NCBI GenBank assembly: GCA_928212115.1
Contig: CAKMRJ010003334.1
Location: forward strand, 105,324,904-105,388,903
DNA length: 64,000 nt
From: Lactuca virosa
Taxonomy: Eukaryota; Streptophyta; Magnoliopsida; Asterales; Asteraceae
Direction: 5' to 3'
Positions 22,193-34,245 of this stretch are shown piece by piece. Numbering within the stretch: the first letter of the stretch is position 1; each line of letters starts with the position of its first letter. The position numbers and the translations under genes are program-made. The notes below the pieces were generated by a model, which had not been told where the DNA came from, did not search any database, and saw nothing but the letters and a program-made list of their open reading frames with translations.

Positions 22193-23923
22193 CTGTTGGC
22201 CTTGAGCACAAAGCAAGACCGCCTCAACCCACCCGCAATCAAGAAATCATCACATAGACATCAAATGCTAGATAGCACATACAATAATCATACAAGCCTA
22301 ACAGATCATCAATCATAGCATCATCCTATATACTAGGATACAGTCCAAAGGGTCGGCCTTGGTGCCTTCGACCTTGTTGGTATAGTGAGGAGAACTCACC
22401 TTGATATGCGTGTAGATAACCACTGAAGCAACGAAGAACTCTATCAGCTTCAACTCACTTCCAATCACCTACATCAAGGTACTTGAGTCAATACCCGATT
22501 AAGTTAATATTTTAGGTTTAATTAATAGTTTTAACGGGGGTCCCGACCAACTCCAAAATTAGGGTTTATTGATATTAGGGTTTTCTAAACCCTAATTAGG
22601 GTTTCCAACCCCTAAAATTAAATAATTATCTAATTAAATAAATATTTAATAATAAATTAGGCACCACCCATTGCCACCTCGGGCAATGGTGGTCGGCGGC
22701 GGTCCATGACGGCAAGAGGCGGCAGCCACCCGCACACGGCGGCGGTTTGAGTAATACTTCCAAAAATCCAATACACATACAATTTCTTACAACACACACA
22801 CACACACTAGCACCAAAGGAACAAGGAAAAAGCCCAATGCAACCACCAAAAATGGTGGTTGGCGGCGGCAGGAGGTGGCAGCCACCATGGTTGGCTGCCA
22901 TGGTAGTACACCCATACACACATACAATATTAACGAGTTTTGCAAAGCACATACACATGTGAGACCTACAGTTAAACTAACACACAACCGGAGCCCTAGC
23001 GGTGGCAGAAAATCGGTCGGGGCAGCGAACCGAGTAGTGACCGGCGAAAATGGCGTCGTTGATGGCCGCATCGGCGGTGACAGACGTCGACCGGAGCTGA
23101 AATGGGGTAGAAAAGAAAATAGGAAGGAGAAGTGGTTCGAAGCAGCCACGACCTTCGATCCCGACGCTAGGCCTCAAGTAACCCACGATCTCGCCGGAAA
23201 GGACAGCAGCGACCGGTAGTACGAAATAGCGGCAGTGGCGGCGGCGCAACCCAGGCCCGGTACCGGGGACGACTAAACAACAACAAAAAGGAATGGAGAA
23301 AGGAGAGGTGCTCGGTCTCTCACCAGAACAGCAACGGACACGACTTCGCTCCTCCGGTCTCCGACTAATGCGGCGTTGTCTCGCGATTCTCGTCAGCGTC
23401 GGCAGCGGTTGCAACGACGATGCTTGGCTTGGTGATTCCGACTTCAACAATGGAGGTGGCGGCGGATGGAGGTTGGGGAAACAAGGGTGGCGGCTGAGAG
23501 TAGTGAAGTAGGATTAGGGTTTGAATGAGAATGGGAGGTGACGGGTTTATGCCCCGTCCAATTTTAAACTTAAGCCATGTTTACACTTTCAGTCCTTCCC
23601 TTACAATTTCTTTGCAATCCGACTCCGAAATTTACCCTATCGCCCCTAACTCCAGAAATCCTTTCTACACAAGTCCAAAAATTACCAATCAGCCCCTAGC
23701 ATCAAAAAATCTATTCATAACTAGTCAGGAAGTTACACTTTAACCCCCATTGCCCAAAAATACTACTTTTAACTCCTATGGCTAACACTGATAAATTATT
23801 ACAGATTTAAGGCTAAAATAAAATAAAACATAAAATACATCTCGGGGTTTTATGGATTATTATTTATTTATTTATTTTAGTTTTTAATTATTATTATTTA
23901 TTTATTTTTAACGGAATGTTACA

Positions 23924-23937
23924 ATTCTCCCCCACTT
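23924..23937 (-). other. polypurine tract of element C
   Basis: Minus strand AAGTGGGGGAGAAT abutting the 3' LTR. Confidence 0.8.
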
Positions 23938-24839
23938 AAATTAGATTTCGTCCTCGAAATCAGCTCCCGCTTCTACTTCATGATTCACTTCCCCACAACA
24001 ACCAAGGTGAAGGAACATCCATGGAATCAGTCGGTCTCCGAGCTTCTCGGCCAACGCTGATACCCTAATCCCGCACCAAAAGGGGCATCACCGCAATGAA
24101 AAGTAACTGATCTCATATTGAACTGAACCACAATCTCTCTCTCTTTGCTCCGACTGCCCAGCAGAACTGCCCATTGTTAACACTGGGGCTCACCCTCGAT
24201 CAGACGATAACAGAAAAGCAAACCTCCGACCTGAGCTCCTAACACCTTAGGGTCTAAGCACAAACACTCCCTGTATATGCTATTACAACTAAGACTAATA
24301 TGAATCGAAGGGAAAATCCAACAGTTGTTGATGATCTTGTTGCGAAACCGGAAGATTTAGCAGTTGCGCAGAAGTCTGGGACTTAGAGAAATCTGAGTGA
24401 AAACCGAATCGTGGCACCAAGTCTTCTTGCTGCGAGGTTTCGCTCTCCCCCACTTGAAATATGCAAGAATCCTAGAGCTTTGTAGTCCTTCGATACTCAG
24501 ACTAACTCGGTCTCTATTACTTGATCCCCACCGTTGATATCCACATACATAGGAGAATCTGAAGTCACACGACATTCATACATTCCAACTCGCATACAAT
24601 CGAGGCCAAAGATAATTAATCCATACATAACAAAAGATCGATTGAGACAAGCTAAATAAGATAATTCCATTTAACTGATCATCCAAAATTACCACTGAAC
24701 CTTGAAGCACAAACAGAAATTACAGATAAATACCAATACAAGCACAATTTCTAAATAGAAGAACTGCCAACTCAAATCTCGGTCCTCGGGACCCCGACGA
24801 TCTCCTAACGACCATCGAGTTACTGCCAAGCTAAGGGCG
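23938..24839 (-). other. element C interior between gag and PPT, non-coding
   Basis: Roughly 900 bp with no recognisable domain apart from the vestigial pol end next to the PPT. A second PPT-like CTCTCCCCCACTTGAAAT lies at about 24442-24460, suggesting an internal duplication or deletion junction involving the old 3' end. Confidence 0.55.
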
Positions 24840-25866
24840 TAGGATCCAACACCTCACTGAGAAAAGGATAATCAGTTTTAATGTGGCATTCCTGACTGCA
24901 ATGAAAACAAACCCGCATATTCCGCCCACAGTATCTTCCAAAATGACTCTCCTTGCTAAATCGGCGATATGCAACAGATCTGCGCCTCCCTCCAACTGAT
25001 CTCTGTACGGCGGACTTGAACCGCTTTACTGCAGGCTGGGACTGATCCGGAGCCTGACAATGCTCCCTCGCCTGGGTCTCTATCTCAATTTCTCATCTCC
25101 TCGCGACATTCTAAAGCTCATCGAGAGAACCATAGTGTTGGATGGACACAAACTGTCGAATATCCATCTTGAGCATGCTCAAATACCGAGTCATCTGAGC
25201 CTGCTCTGAAGTAGCGAATTCACGACCGAACAAAGCCCTCTCAATGAACATATTGGTGATCTCCGTCACCGACTTGGTCGTCTGTCTCAGATGCACATAC
25301 TCTTGGGCCAGTCCCTCCCTCTCTACCAGGGGAACATACATTGCATGGAACATCTTCAAGGACTATTCCCACGTTGTCGCGGCCCTCTGTTCAGGAGTAC
25401 AATAACTAGTCACCAGTCTCAACCAATCCCTTTCCCCCAACCTGAGAAGGTTTAGGGCGCACTTGACTTTCTGGTCATCCGGACAAGAACACGTGAAGAA
25501 TCAACCCTCCACATCAGACAACCATCTCATCGCCACAATCGGATCCGAGACCTTAAACTCTGAGGGTTTCGTATGATCAAAATCCTGATACTGGAAATCT
25601 TTCCCTCCTCGAGCCCCAACGCCAACAACAGTTGCGATTGCTGCAGCAACAGCAACCTCAGAAAGTGTAACATATCGGTTATCAAAGTACTCCATCATAG
25701 CATCCTTGACAAATTCAACCAGCTCCAATATATGTCCCCGGACAAAGGAAACAACTTCCTCACGAATGATCTCCCTGACATGATCCTCAATCAATTCTGG
25801 CCCATACTGGCCATCTACTCCTGATCCTGATCTGGATCCAGCCTCAAATCGTCTCGTACTCGACAT
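24840..25866 (-). pseudogene. element C gag with a damaged zinc knuckle
   Basis: ATG at 25866 on the minus strand; first 121 codons open (YQDFDHTKPSEFKVSDPIVA then MRWLSDVEG), then a stop, a Gag core at 25111-25359 (MFHAMYVPLVEREGLAQEY, LRQTTKSVTEITNMF), another stop, and a knuckle reading CFHCSQECHIKTDY in which the last Cys is Tyr. Not functional as it stands. Confidence 0.82.
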
Positions 25867-25984
25867 AATGAAAACAAACTAGGGATATATCAGACAAAAA
25901 GCATATAACACCATGGGAACCAATTCCCAACAAAACCTTAGGGTTTGTGACTCCCCTGATACGTGTACGGGTCTTGTGCTTTCA

Positions 25985-26004
25985 GTAGTACGGGCCCATA
26001 CTAC
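25985..26004 (-). promoter_or_regulatory. 20-nt palindrome in element C leader, candidate dimerisation site
   Basis: Minus strand GTAGTATGGGCCCGTACTAC lies between PBS and gag, about 120 nt upstream of the gag ATG. Self-complementary except one U-G pair. Related palindromes occur in elements A and E. Confidence 0.6.
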
Positions 26005-26669
26005 CTTCCACACCTACCCATAGTTGTCTTAGAGGATCATCACGACAACCCTAACAATACACTACACTCAAGCATACTCATGCACTCTATCCTCACTTCC
26101 TAGAGGAAAGCTACTCATATGCCGACTGACCGGCTGAACCCACATAACTCATCTTACCATCAATTGCCACACGACCCTCCATTGGTGCCAGATAACTATT
26201 GCTTGAACACTATCACATACTACACAACTTAAATAATCTTAGGTTAAAGGATTCAATCCTACAACGGTTGGAGAGCTGCGCAACATGACCAAATCCCCCA
26301 CCCTAAGACCATTTAACCCATGCAGTATGTGACTTAGCGCATTTATTCAATAGTTAGTTCACACACGAAAGAGTCATACCACAATCAATAAGGTATTCTA
26401 CATGAGATAGGGCATCAAATATCAGGCAATTCTATCATAAGATTTCCTGAGGATCCCTATCCGATCACTAGCATGCTGTTCTAACATAACATAATATAAT
26501 CCCAAATAACAGTGTGCTAATTTGGGGTCTACTTACTGGCTCCGGCTAATCGTACACATCTCATCCTCCTTGAGTATTTTGAAAACCATTTGAAAATTGT
26601 TTTAAAAATCTTTTTCCTTAGTTTGAGACTGGATTCACACCAGTGTTCCTCCAATTCACTCAAACCAAG

Positions 26670-26681
26670 GCTCCGATACCA
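26670..26681 (-). promoter_or_regulatory. primer-binding site of element C
   Basis: Minus strand TGGTATCGGAGC, one mismatch from the initiator-Met PBS, three bases from the LTR. Confidence 0.83.
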
Positions 26682-26967
26682 ACTTGTAACGTCCCAAAAA
26701 TTTCAATAAATTTTCAAGTTTTCAAAATGATCCTTTTACTAATAAAATGTTTACAGTTTTAGTGTTTTCAAACATTATTTGAAAATCAGAGTTTCCCAAG
26801 ATCAAATAAGTTGTAAAACCAAGGATGTGTGCGGTTATGCCTTCGCCTTGCCACTTTGATCATCTGAAGAACCTGAAACCATAAACAAAATTGTAAGCAC
26901 AAAGCTTAGTGAGTTTCCCCCAAAATACCACCACACAACATATAACATATACCAACAAACAACATGC

Positions 26968-27150
26968 ATACAAAGCCTTCAACATGTTTGGACCGCCTCA
27001 CCGGGCCTTCAGCCTGTCTGGACCGCTCACAGAACCTTCAGCATGTCTGGACCGCCTCACCGGGCCTTCAGCCTGTCTGGACCGTTCTTCGGGCCTTCGG
27101 CCTGACTGGTACTCCCGGTTAGGCCTTCAGTCTATCCGGGACACCCTAGG
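26968..27150. repeat. minisatellite cluster, first of right C LTR
   Basis: CCTTCAGCCTGTCTGGACCG-type units; allelic counterpart of 21222-21385. Confidence 0.83.
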
Positions 27151-27767
27151 TCTGTTAGCCTTCAGCACAAAGCAGGACCGCCTCAACCCAACCAAACATA
27201 ATATGTCGACATATAAACAATCAATATCAAGTAGGCACATAATACAGGTAAACAACAATCATACAACTCACTACATCCTACTAATCCTCTCACAACATAC
27301 AGTCCCACTATCAGCTAACCCCCATAGAATGAGTAACCATAAGTAACCAGAGTTGAGATAGCCACCCGGACAAATGGTCCTACTCTAGAGCCACAACCAA
27401 CAAGGAACATGCAAGAGAGCCTAGACCAAGAGTTCTCAGGCTATCCTACATGACCACCGACAGTCCCTAAGGGCACTCCATAGATGATAACCAGCACGCA
27501 CAGATAACATACAGTTCTACAGGTTATTACCACAAAGCAACATACTCAATACCAGGAGACAAGTCTAACTGATCACTACAATATGGCAGCATACTCGATA
27601 CCATAACACAGATCTAACAGATCACTATAGCATAAGAAACATACTAAATATCAACAATCCAAGGAATACTTGTCCGTATATACTCAGAGGTGAGATAGTT
27701 ACCCGGACAAGTGATCCTACTCTAGAACCACAACCAAACAATATCATAAACAAACAGTATGCGTACA

Positions 27768-27952
27768 TAATCTTCAGCATGACTGGACTGCCCTCGTCGG
27801 GCCTTCAGTCTATCTGGCCCACTCTCAGAACCTTCAGCAAGTCTGGTCCGCCCTACCGGGCCTTCAGCCTGTCTGGACCGTTCTTCGGGCCTTCGGCTTG
27901 ACTAGTACCCCCCCGATGGGCCTTCAGTCTATCCGGGCCGCCCTGGGTCTGT
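27768..27952. repeat. minisatellite cluster, second of right C LTR
   Basis: Counterpart of 22016-22192. Confidence 0.82.
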
Positions 27953-30057
27953 TGGCCTTGAGCACAAAGCAGGACCGCCTCAACCCACCCGCAATCAAGC
28001 AATCATCACATAGACATCAAACGCTAGCTAGCACATACAATAATCATACAAGCCTAACAGATCATCAATCATAGCATCATCATATATACTAGGATACAAT
28101 CCAAAGGGTCGGCCTTGGTGCCTTCGACCCTGTTGGTATAGTGAGGAGAACTCACCTCGATATGCGCGTAGATAACCACTAAAGCAACGAAGAACTCTAC
28201 CAGCTTCAACTCACTTCCAATCACCTACAGGAAGGTACTTGAGTCAATACCTGATCACAGGTTATAGTCACTTGCAATAGTGACCACCTCACATGAAATA
28301 ACGATTAGGGTTTCACATAAAATGACGATTAGGGTTAAGTAAGAACACTTAACCCATTAAGTACTTAATCACTTAAGTGTATGACTGATTAAGGTTCGAC
28401 TTAGTCGTTCTCGGGTGAAATAATAATCCAGTCAACAGCCCAATACGCGCCCGATTATTGCCCAAAATAGAGCTCCTCGATTCTAGGGTTTTTACATGAA
28501 ATGATGACTAGGGTTAGTGTTCCTCACTTAACCCATTAAGGACTTAATCCATTAAGTCCAATATTGCATCAAGTTAATTGTGGAGAATTCTTAAGTTATT
28601 TTTTTAGGTTTAATTAATAGTTTTAACGCGGGTCCCGACCAACTCCAAAAATAGGTTTTTCCTTATATAAGGGTTTTCTAAACCCTAATTAGGGTTTCCA
28701 ACCCCTAAAATTAAATGATTATCTAATTAAATAAATATTTAATTAATAAATTGTGCACCACCCACTGCCACCTCGGGCAGTGGTGGTCGGCGGTGGTCCA
28801 TGGCGGCAGGAGGCGGCAGCCACCTGTACACGGCGACGGTTTTAGTAATAGTTCCAACAATCCAATACACATACAATTTATTACAACACACACACACTCA
28901 CACTTGCACCAAAAGAACAAGGAAAAAGCCCAATGCAACCACCAAAAACGGTGGTCGGCGGCGGCAGGAGGTGGCAGCCACCATGGTGGTTCTTCACGTT
29001 TTCCGGCGACTCAAAACACCCATACACACATACAATATTAACGAGTTCTGCAAAGCACATACACATGTGAGACCTACAGTTAAACTGACACACAAGCAGA
29101 GCCCTAGCGGTGGCAGAAAAACGGCCGGAGCAGCGAACCGAGTAGTGACCGGCGAAAATGACGTCGTTGACGGACGCATGGGCGGCGATGGATGTCGACC
29201 GGAGCTAAAATGACGTAGAAAAGAAAACATGAAGGAGAGGTGGTTCAAAGCAGCCACGGCCTCCGATCTCGACGCTAGCCCTCAAGTAACCCACGATCTC
29301 ACCGGAAAGGACAGCAGCGACTGGTAGTGCGAAACAACGGCAGTGGCGGCGGCGCAACCCAGGCCCGGTATCGGCGACGACGAAACAACAGCAAAAAGGA
29401 ATGGAGAAAGGAGAGGTGATCGGCCTCTAACCAGAATAGCAGCGGACATGAATTCGCTCCTCCGGTCTCCGACTAATGCGGCGTTGTCTCGCAATTCTCG
29501 TCAGCGTCGGCAGCGGTTGGTGATTACTAATGCGGCGATGCTTGGCTTGGTGATTCCGACTTCAACAATGGAGGTGGCGGCGGATGGAGTTTGGGGAAAC
29601 AAGGGTGGTAGCTGAGAGTAGTGAAGTAGGGTTAGGGTTTGAATGAGAATGGGAGGTGATGGGTTTATGCCCCGTCCAATTTTAAACTTAAGCCATGTTT
29701 ACACTTTCAGTCCTTCCCTTACAATTTCTATGCAATCTGAGTCCGAAATTTACCCTGTCGCCCCTGACTCCAGAAATCCTTTCAACACAAGTCCAAAAAT
29801 TAACAATCATCCCCTAGAATCCAAAAATCTATTCATAACTAGTCCGAAAGTTACACTTTAACCCCCCATTGCCCAAAAATACTACTTTTAACTCCTATGG
29901 CTAACACTGATAAATTATTATGAATTTAAGGCTAAAATAAAATAAAATATAAAATACATCTCTGGGTTTTATGGATTATTATTTATTTATTAATTTATTT
30001 ATTAATTAATTTATTTTATTATTATTATTATTTATTTATTTTTAACGGAATGTTACA

Positions 30058-30560
30058 TATTGGTGCAAACTCAACCCTGAATCTCGTAACAAAGTCATCC
30101 CAAGTCATAGCCTCAACGGTCGCGCCTCCTCATGCATGGCCTACCTCCTCCCACCTATCATGGGCTCTGTCTTTCAAAAGACAGGATGCAAGTATGAACT
30201 TCTCCTCCTCGGGACATGAACTAGTCTGGAAAGCATTCACTATGTATGCCAATCATCGCCTGCTAAAAATGGGATCCTATTTCCCGAAGAACTTAGGAGC
30301 CCATATGCATGAAACTGTAGAAAATTCAGAGAGCGTTCACCCACTATAGCCATCATGTCTATACGAAATGCGCCTAGACGCTCATCCAAAATCTCCATAA
30401 TGCCCTCCTTGATCGTACCAAAGATCACAAGAGTCTGCTCCAGAATGTTAAGGGTAATCTCAGACGAAATGAACTCTCACATCTAATCATCCAAGAGTCT
30501 GGCACCAGAGCCCGAACCCGATCCCTCACCAGGATCCAAACCACCCCGAGTGACCACCAT
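30058..30560 (-). pseudogene. element A gag, N-terminal segment
   Basis: Minus-strand start MVVTRGGLDPGEGSGSGARL at 30560, then frameshifted sequence, ending in VEAMTWDDFVTRFRVEFAPI, the Gag core motif just before the C insertion. Continues at 20101 on the far side of C. Confidence 0.85.
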
Positions 30561-30673
30561 ACTAAAAATAAACAATACAACCATCATAAAACACTCGAAG
30601 AATTTCCACACTTAGCGAGTTCTTTAGTATCCTCGTGACTTCCCTTGCCTCGAGTACGAATCCTGTGCTTTCA

Positions 30674-30694
30674 GTAGTACGGGCCCAATACTAC
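30674..30694 (-). promoter_or_regulatory. palindrome in element A leader, candidate dimerisation site
   Basis: Minus strand GTAGTATTGGGCCCGTACTAC, about 115 nt upstream of the gag ATG. Same palindrome as in C with one extra T. Confidence 0.6.
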
Positions 30695-31437
30695 CTTCCT
30701 CAAGAGCAGTCCCGATTCCCCTAAGTGACTCCCTTACTACCAATCATTTAACCTTCCTGACATACAACACATCTACCAAGCTAACATACTTCCTAGATTC
30801 ACCTAGGATTCCCTTCCCACAACTCTCCTCTATGAGTTGCAAAAGAAACCTCCATTAAAACTCGCTAACTATCTTACGAATATAATTACATGCAAAAAAC
30901 ACTAGATAATTCTTCGACTGCAAGGTCTCACACTACAACAGTTAAACTCAAACAAGAGTTGTGCAATGGAGTTAAACCTAACCTTCTAAAATTATCCAAT
31001 TTCTGTAACATGTAACCTAGCATATTCGCTTGATAGTTAACTGGTATTAACAGTGGTTTCTAAAAGTACAAAGCAAGCAGTGTTCGGGCATCGAGTTCTA
31101 ACCGGAGTACTACCTAAAAGTCCATCCTATCATAGCATATGTAATCCATACTAGCATGCAGTTCTAGAGGCTCATACAGTAAGCATACAAAGTCATCTCT
31201 CCTAACATACAATTCTGAGCAGATCCTTAGCCCTCATCTAGCATGCTATTCACATATTCACATACTGAATCAAATAAACATGTATGGGTATTTTGAGAAT
31301 ACTTACTTGAGCTCGGCCGATTGCACGATCACACGTTATTTTATAAAAATCCTTTTAGAAAAAATCTTTTTCTTTTTACTAATTCCTCAGTTTGAGTTCA
31401 GACACACCCGAGAGTGTGCCCAAATCCTCAAACCAAG
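30695..31437 (-). other. untranslated leader of element A between PBS and gag
   Basis: No ORF; ordinary gypsy leader sequence apart from the palindrome at its 3' side. Confidence 0.6.
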
Positions 31438-31449
31438 GCTCTGATACCA
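31438..31449 (-). promoter_or_regulatory. primer-binding site of element A (tRNA-iMet)
   Basis: Minus strand TGGTATCAGAGC, perfect, three bases from the LTR. Confidence 0.9.
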
Positions 31450-31452
31450 ACT

Positions 31453-33177
31453 TGTGACATCCCAAAAATACTAAGTAAAATTTTTGTTTTTAAGTCAACC
31501 AAAACCATCAATCATTCATTTCAAACCATCAAAAGTATGACAAAGTGGAAAAATAGTTATCAGAGTACAATCCTAAAATCATAAAATGCTAAACACTGGT
31601 GGATATGATGCGATCATGTCAGGCCCTTCCCTTTTGTACTGGAAGTACCTGAAAAACATTTAAACATAAATCGTAAGCACAAAGCATAGTGAGTTCCCCA
31701 AAATACCACATACCATACATACACATCATACATACATATCAACCTAAATTTGTTACGGGTATATTTCACCCCTAAGTCCCTTCCGACTCTCTGAGTCCCT
31801 TCCGACTCTCTGAGTCCCTTCCGACTCCATGAGTCCCTTCCGACTCTCTCGGTATCTTTCAACTAGTACGAGGCTATTTCACCCATAAATCTAAGTATAC
31901 AATCATATTAGCAAGAGTCACAAAGAAAACAAGCACATACAGACATGTCAATAAGTTTCATAAAGACATCTATCATCCTACAACATAATCCAGTAGGCCG
32001 ACATTGGTGCTTTCGACCCACAAGTACAGTGAAGAGACTCAACTCAAATTGATGGTATCCGAATCACACACGCACTTGCTGCTACGAGGACTCCTCACCC
32101 TAAACACATACAAACCAACACTAATTACTATTTAGGGTAATAACCCATAATTAAAGGTCCAAATCATATTCTCTCTTACTAAGGGTAAAAGACCATTTTA
32201 CCCTTCCCATACTAGACACAACTAAACATGGCCCAAGTCCCAAAAATGGCCCAAATGGGCTTCTGGGAGTATGCCATGCATGCTCCATATTTACGCCCAT
32301 CGTGTTGGGTATTCACAGAATGGGATTTTGGGCTAAACCCGTTACGCCATGGGTACTTGGAGGGTATGCCTGGCGTACTCCTCTGTTACCCAAAAATCAT
32401 TTTTAAGATCTTAATGCTTAAAGACCATACATCCAACTAATAGATCTTAATCTTGGGAAGGTCTTAACTAATAAAGTCGACAACTTTAAGCTTTTTCATG
32501 GCTTAATAGAGCCCAAAACCAAACCCTAAGTCCATAACACTTTTTAACAACCTCAAACTCTTGCATGAGTGAGAAATAGCAACAAAGACTCCATTTTTAT
32601 GACCCAGGATCCTCAGAAACATCATAAAGCAACAAACTTGAGCTCTGGAGTAGTTTTTACTCACAAGAACCAAACCATGGGACCAAAATCATGCAAATAT
32701 CAAAGCTTGTCTATATCTAAGCCATAAAACCATAAAGGTATGAACTTTATACCTCCAGAAGCTTGCAAAGGTGAAGGAAACTCTGGATCTACAAGCTTCA
32801 AGCCCAATAATACTCAATGGTGTGCTTCTCCTTCTTCCATAATGCTCCAAGAACACTTTAAAGGTCCAAAACAAGCTCTAGAAGGTTAGGGTTTCGAGAT
32901 GACAGAAAGTGGGAGAGTGGAGACTGGTTATAAAGAGGCGCCTTAGGGTCATAAGGTGTTTAAATAGGATCCAAACCCTAAAAATTAGGGTTTGAGACCT
33001 GCAAGAGTACACCTTGCATACCCATCACATACTCCCTGTGTACTCGATGAAGTCCACGCTCCATATTAAATGACATACGCCCGACAAAATCATCAAGTAT
33101 ACCCTGCGTAGGGACCAATTTGCAAAGAATTTGATATTTAAACTGGAAATGAAAAATACCTGAAATTGGATGTTACA
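31453..33177 (-). repeat. 5' LTR of element A (1725 bp)
   Basis: Plus-strand ends TGTGACATCCC and GGATGTTACA; partner at 6379-8064. Confidence 0.9.
31776..31851. repeat. 19-bp tandem repeat in element A 5' LTR
   Basis: Four units of GTCCCTTCCGACTCTCTGA with minor changes. The other LTR has three more degenerate units. Confidence 0.88.
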
Positions 33178-34245
33178 AACAGAGATGAAGGAGCTTATGA
33201 TGCAACTTCAAGAGTTGTTGGAAAAGGGTTTCATTAGACCTAGTTCTTCACCCCGGAGAGCTTCGGTGTTATTCGTGAAGAAGAAGGATGGGAGCATGAG
33301 GATTTGCATAGATTATAGAGAGTTGAACAATGAAACAATGAAGAACAAGTACCCATTACCAAGGATTGATGACATTTTCGATCAACTGCAGGTTGCAAGC
33401 TATTTTTCGAAGATCGATATTAGGTTATGATATCATCAACTGAAGGTAAGAGATCAAGACATCGAGAATATCGCTTTCAGAACAAGATATGGACACTACG
33501 AGTTTTTGGTTATGTCGTTTGGACTGACCAATGCTCCAACAACATTTATGGAACTGGTGAATAGGGTTTGTAAACCCTTCCTCGACAAATCCATAATAGT
33601 GTTAATTGATGATATTCTCATATACTCGAAGAGTCAGCAAGAGCATAACAAACACTTGTGCGAAGTGTTAGAAGTTTTAAAGAAGGAGAAGTTGTATGCA
33701 AAGTTCTCCAAATAAGATTTTTGGATCCGAGATGTGCAATTTTTGGGTCACATGGTTAACCAAGAAGGAATAATGGTTAACCCAACAAAGATTGAAGTTA
33801 TAATGAAGTGGGAACGACTAAAAAGTCCCATTAATATTCGAAGATTTCTGGGATTAGTTGGATATTACAGAAGGTTTATCCAAGGCTTTTCTTCAATAGC
33901 TACTCCAATAATAGCTTTGAACCATAAAGGAACTGCATATACATGGAGTGAGAAGCATAAAGAAGCTTTCAAGAAATTAAAGAAAAAGTTATGTGAAGCA
34001 CCGATTCTTTCTTTACCTGACAGAGTTGAAAAATTCACAATTTATAGTGATGCGTATGGAGTTGGGTTAGGATGTGTTCTAACCCAGAGAGATAAAGTAA
34101 TTGCCTATGCATCTCGACAACTAAAAGAGCACGATAAGAAGTACCCCACTCATGATCTAGAGTTAGCAGTGGTAGTATTTGCATTAAAGATATGGATGAA
34201 TTATCTTTATGTCACAAAGTGTAAGCTTTACACCAAGCATAAGAG
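33178..34245 (+). pseudogene. element D reverse transcriptase and RNase H start
   Basis: Resumes element D after A: EMKELMMQLQELLEKGFIRP, VKKKDGSMRICIDYRELNN, FSKIDIRL-stop (where DLRSGYHQ is expected), MSFGLTNAPTTFMELVNRVC, VLIDDILIYSKS with the Asp pair, FLGLVGYYRRFIQGFSSIA, and RNase H FTIYSDAYGVGLGCVL through LYTKHKS. Stops at about 33427 and 33715. The reading ends at 34245 at the junction with G; the rest of RNase H and integrase are gone. Confidence 0.9.

Larger units (their letters stand above)
20107..23923 (-). repeat. 3' LTR of element C, containing solo LTR S
   Basis: Plus-strand ends TGTAACGTCCC and GGAATGTTACA. Excluding S and its TSD it is about 2.99 kb, against 3.37 kb for the partner; a block of about 335 bp (partner 28253-28588) is missing here. 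Includes a GC-rich block (about 22660-23520) whose open frames on both strands are not genes. Confidence 0.88.
20107..30057 (-). mobile_element. non-autonomous gypsy element C (gag only), nested in element A gag
   Basis: 5' LTR 26685-30057, PBS 26670-26681, gag remnant 24840-25866, PPT 23924-23937, 3' LTR 20107-23923 (with solo LTR S inside). TSD CATTG/TATTG, one mismatch. The interior is only 2.76 kb, with no protease, RT or integrase; a pol-like 3' end just before the PPT (minus strand reading EDEI-stop-FKWGRI) suggests pol was deleted from a chromovirus ancestor. LTRs are over 3 kb, so most of the element is LTR. LTR divergence is clearly larger than in element B. Confidence 0.87.
26685..30057 (-). 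repeat. 5' LTR of element C (3373 bp)
   Basis: Same ends as the 20107-23923 copy. Carries the empty site for S, two minisatellite clusters and the 335-bp block missing from the other LTR. The target duplicate TATTG follows. Confidence 0.88.
6379..33177 (-). mobile_element. Ty3/gypsy chromovirus (Tekay/Del-like) element A, carrying nested insertions
   Basis: Minus-strand element. 5' LTR at 31453-33177, PBS 31438-31449, gag (split in three), protease, RT, RNase H, integrase, chromodomain, PPT at 8065-8078, 3' LTR at 6379-8064. TSD AACCG/AACAG. Without insertions B (12459-19945), C (20107-30057) and the MITE (8995-9428) it is about 9 kb, normal for Tekay elements. The C-terminal chromodomain defines it as a chromovirus. 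LTRs are visibly diverged and all frames are broken, so it is dead and moderately old. Confidence 0.9.
1690..34245 (+). mobile_element. Ty3/gypsy element D, interrupted by element A and 3'-truncated
   Basis: Left LTR 1690-4265, tRNA-Met PBS, gag, protease to 6378, then a 26.8-kb insertion (element A), then RT and the start of RNase H at 33178-34245. The two halves join in frame: APYRLAPT ends at the left of A and EMKELMMQLQELL continues to the right. The flanks AACCG and AACAG are a 5-bp TSD with one mismatch. D's own integrase and 3' LTR are absent; RNase H stops in the TDHKS region and unrelated LTR-like sequence (G) begins. The base flank before the D LTR is ATGTG. Confidence 0.88.

Noticed and set aside
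22626..23743. Long open frames on both strands in a GC-rich block (also 28723-29861)
   Set aside because: All lie inside C LTRs, overlap on both strands and follow GC content, with no domain.
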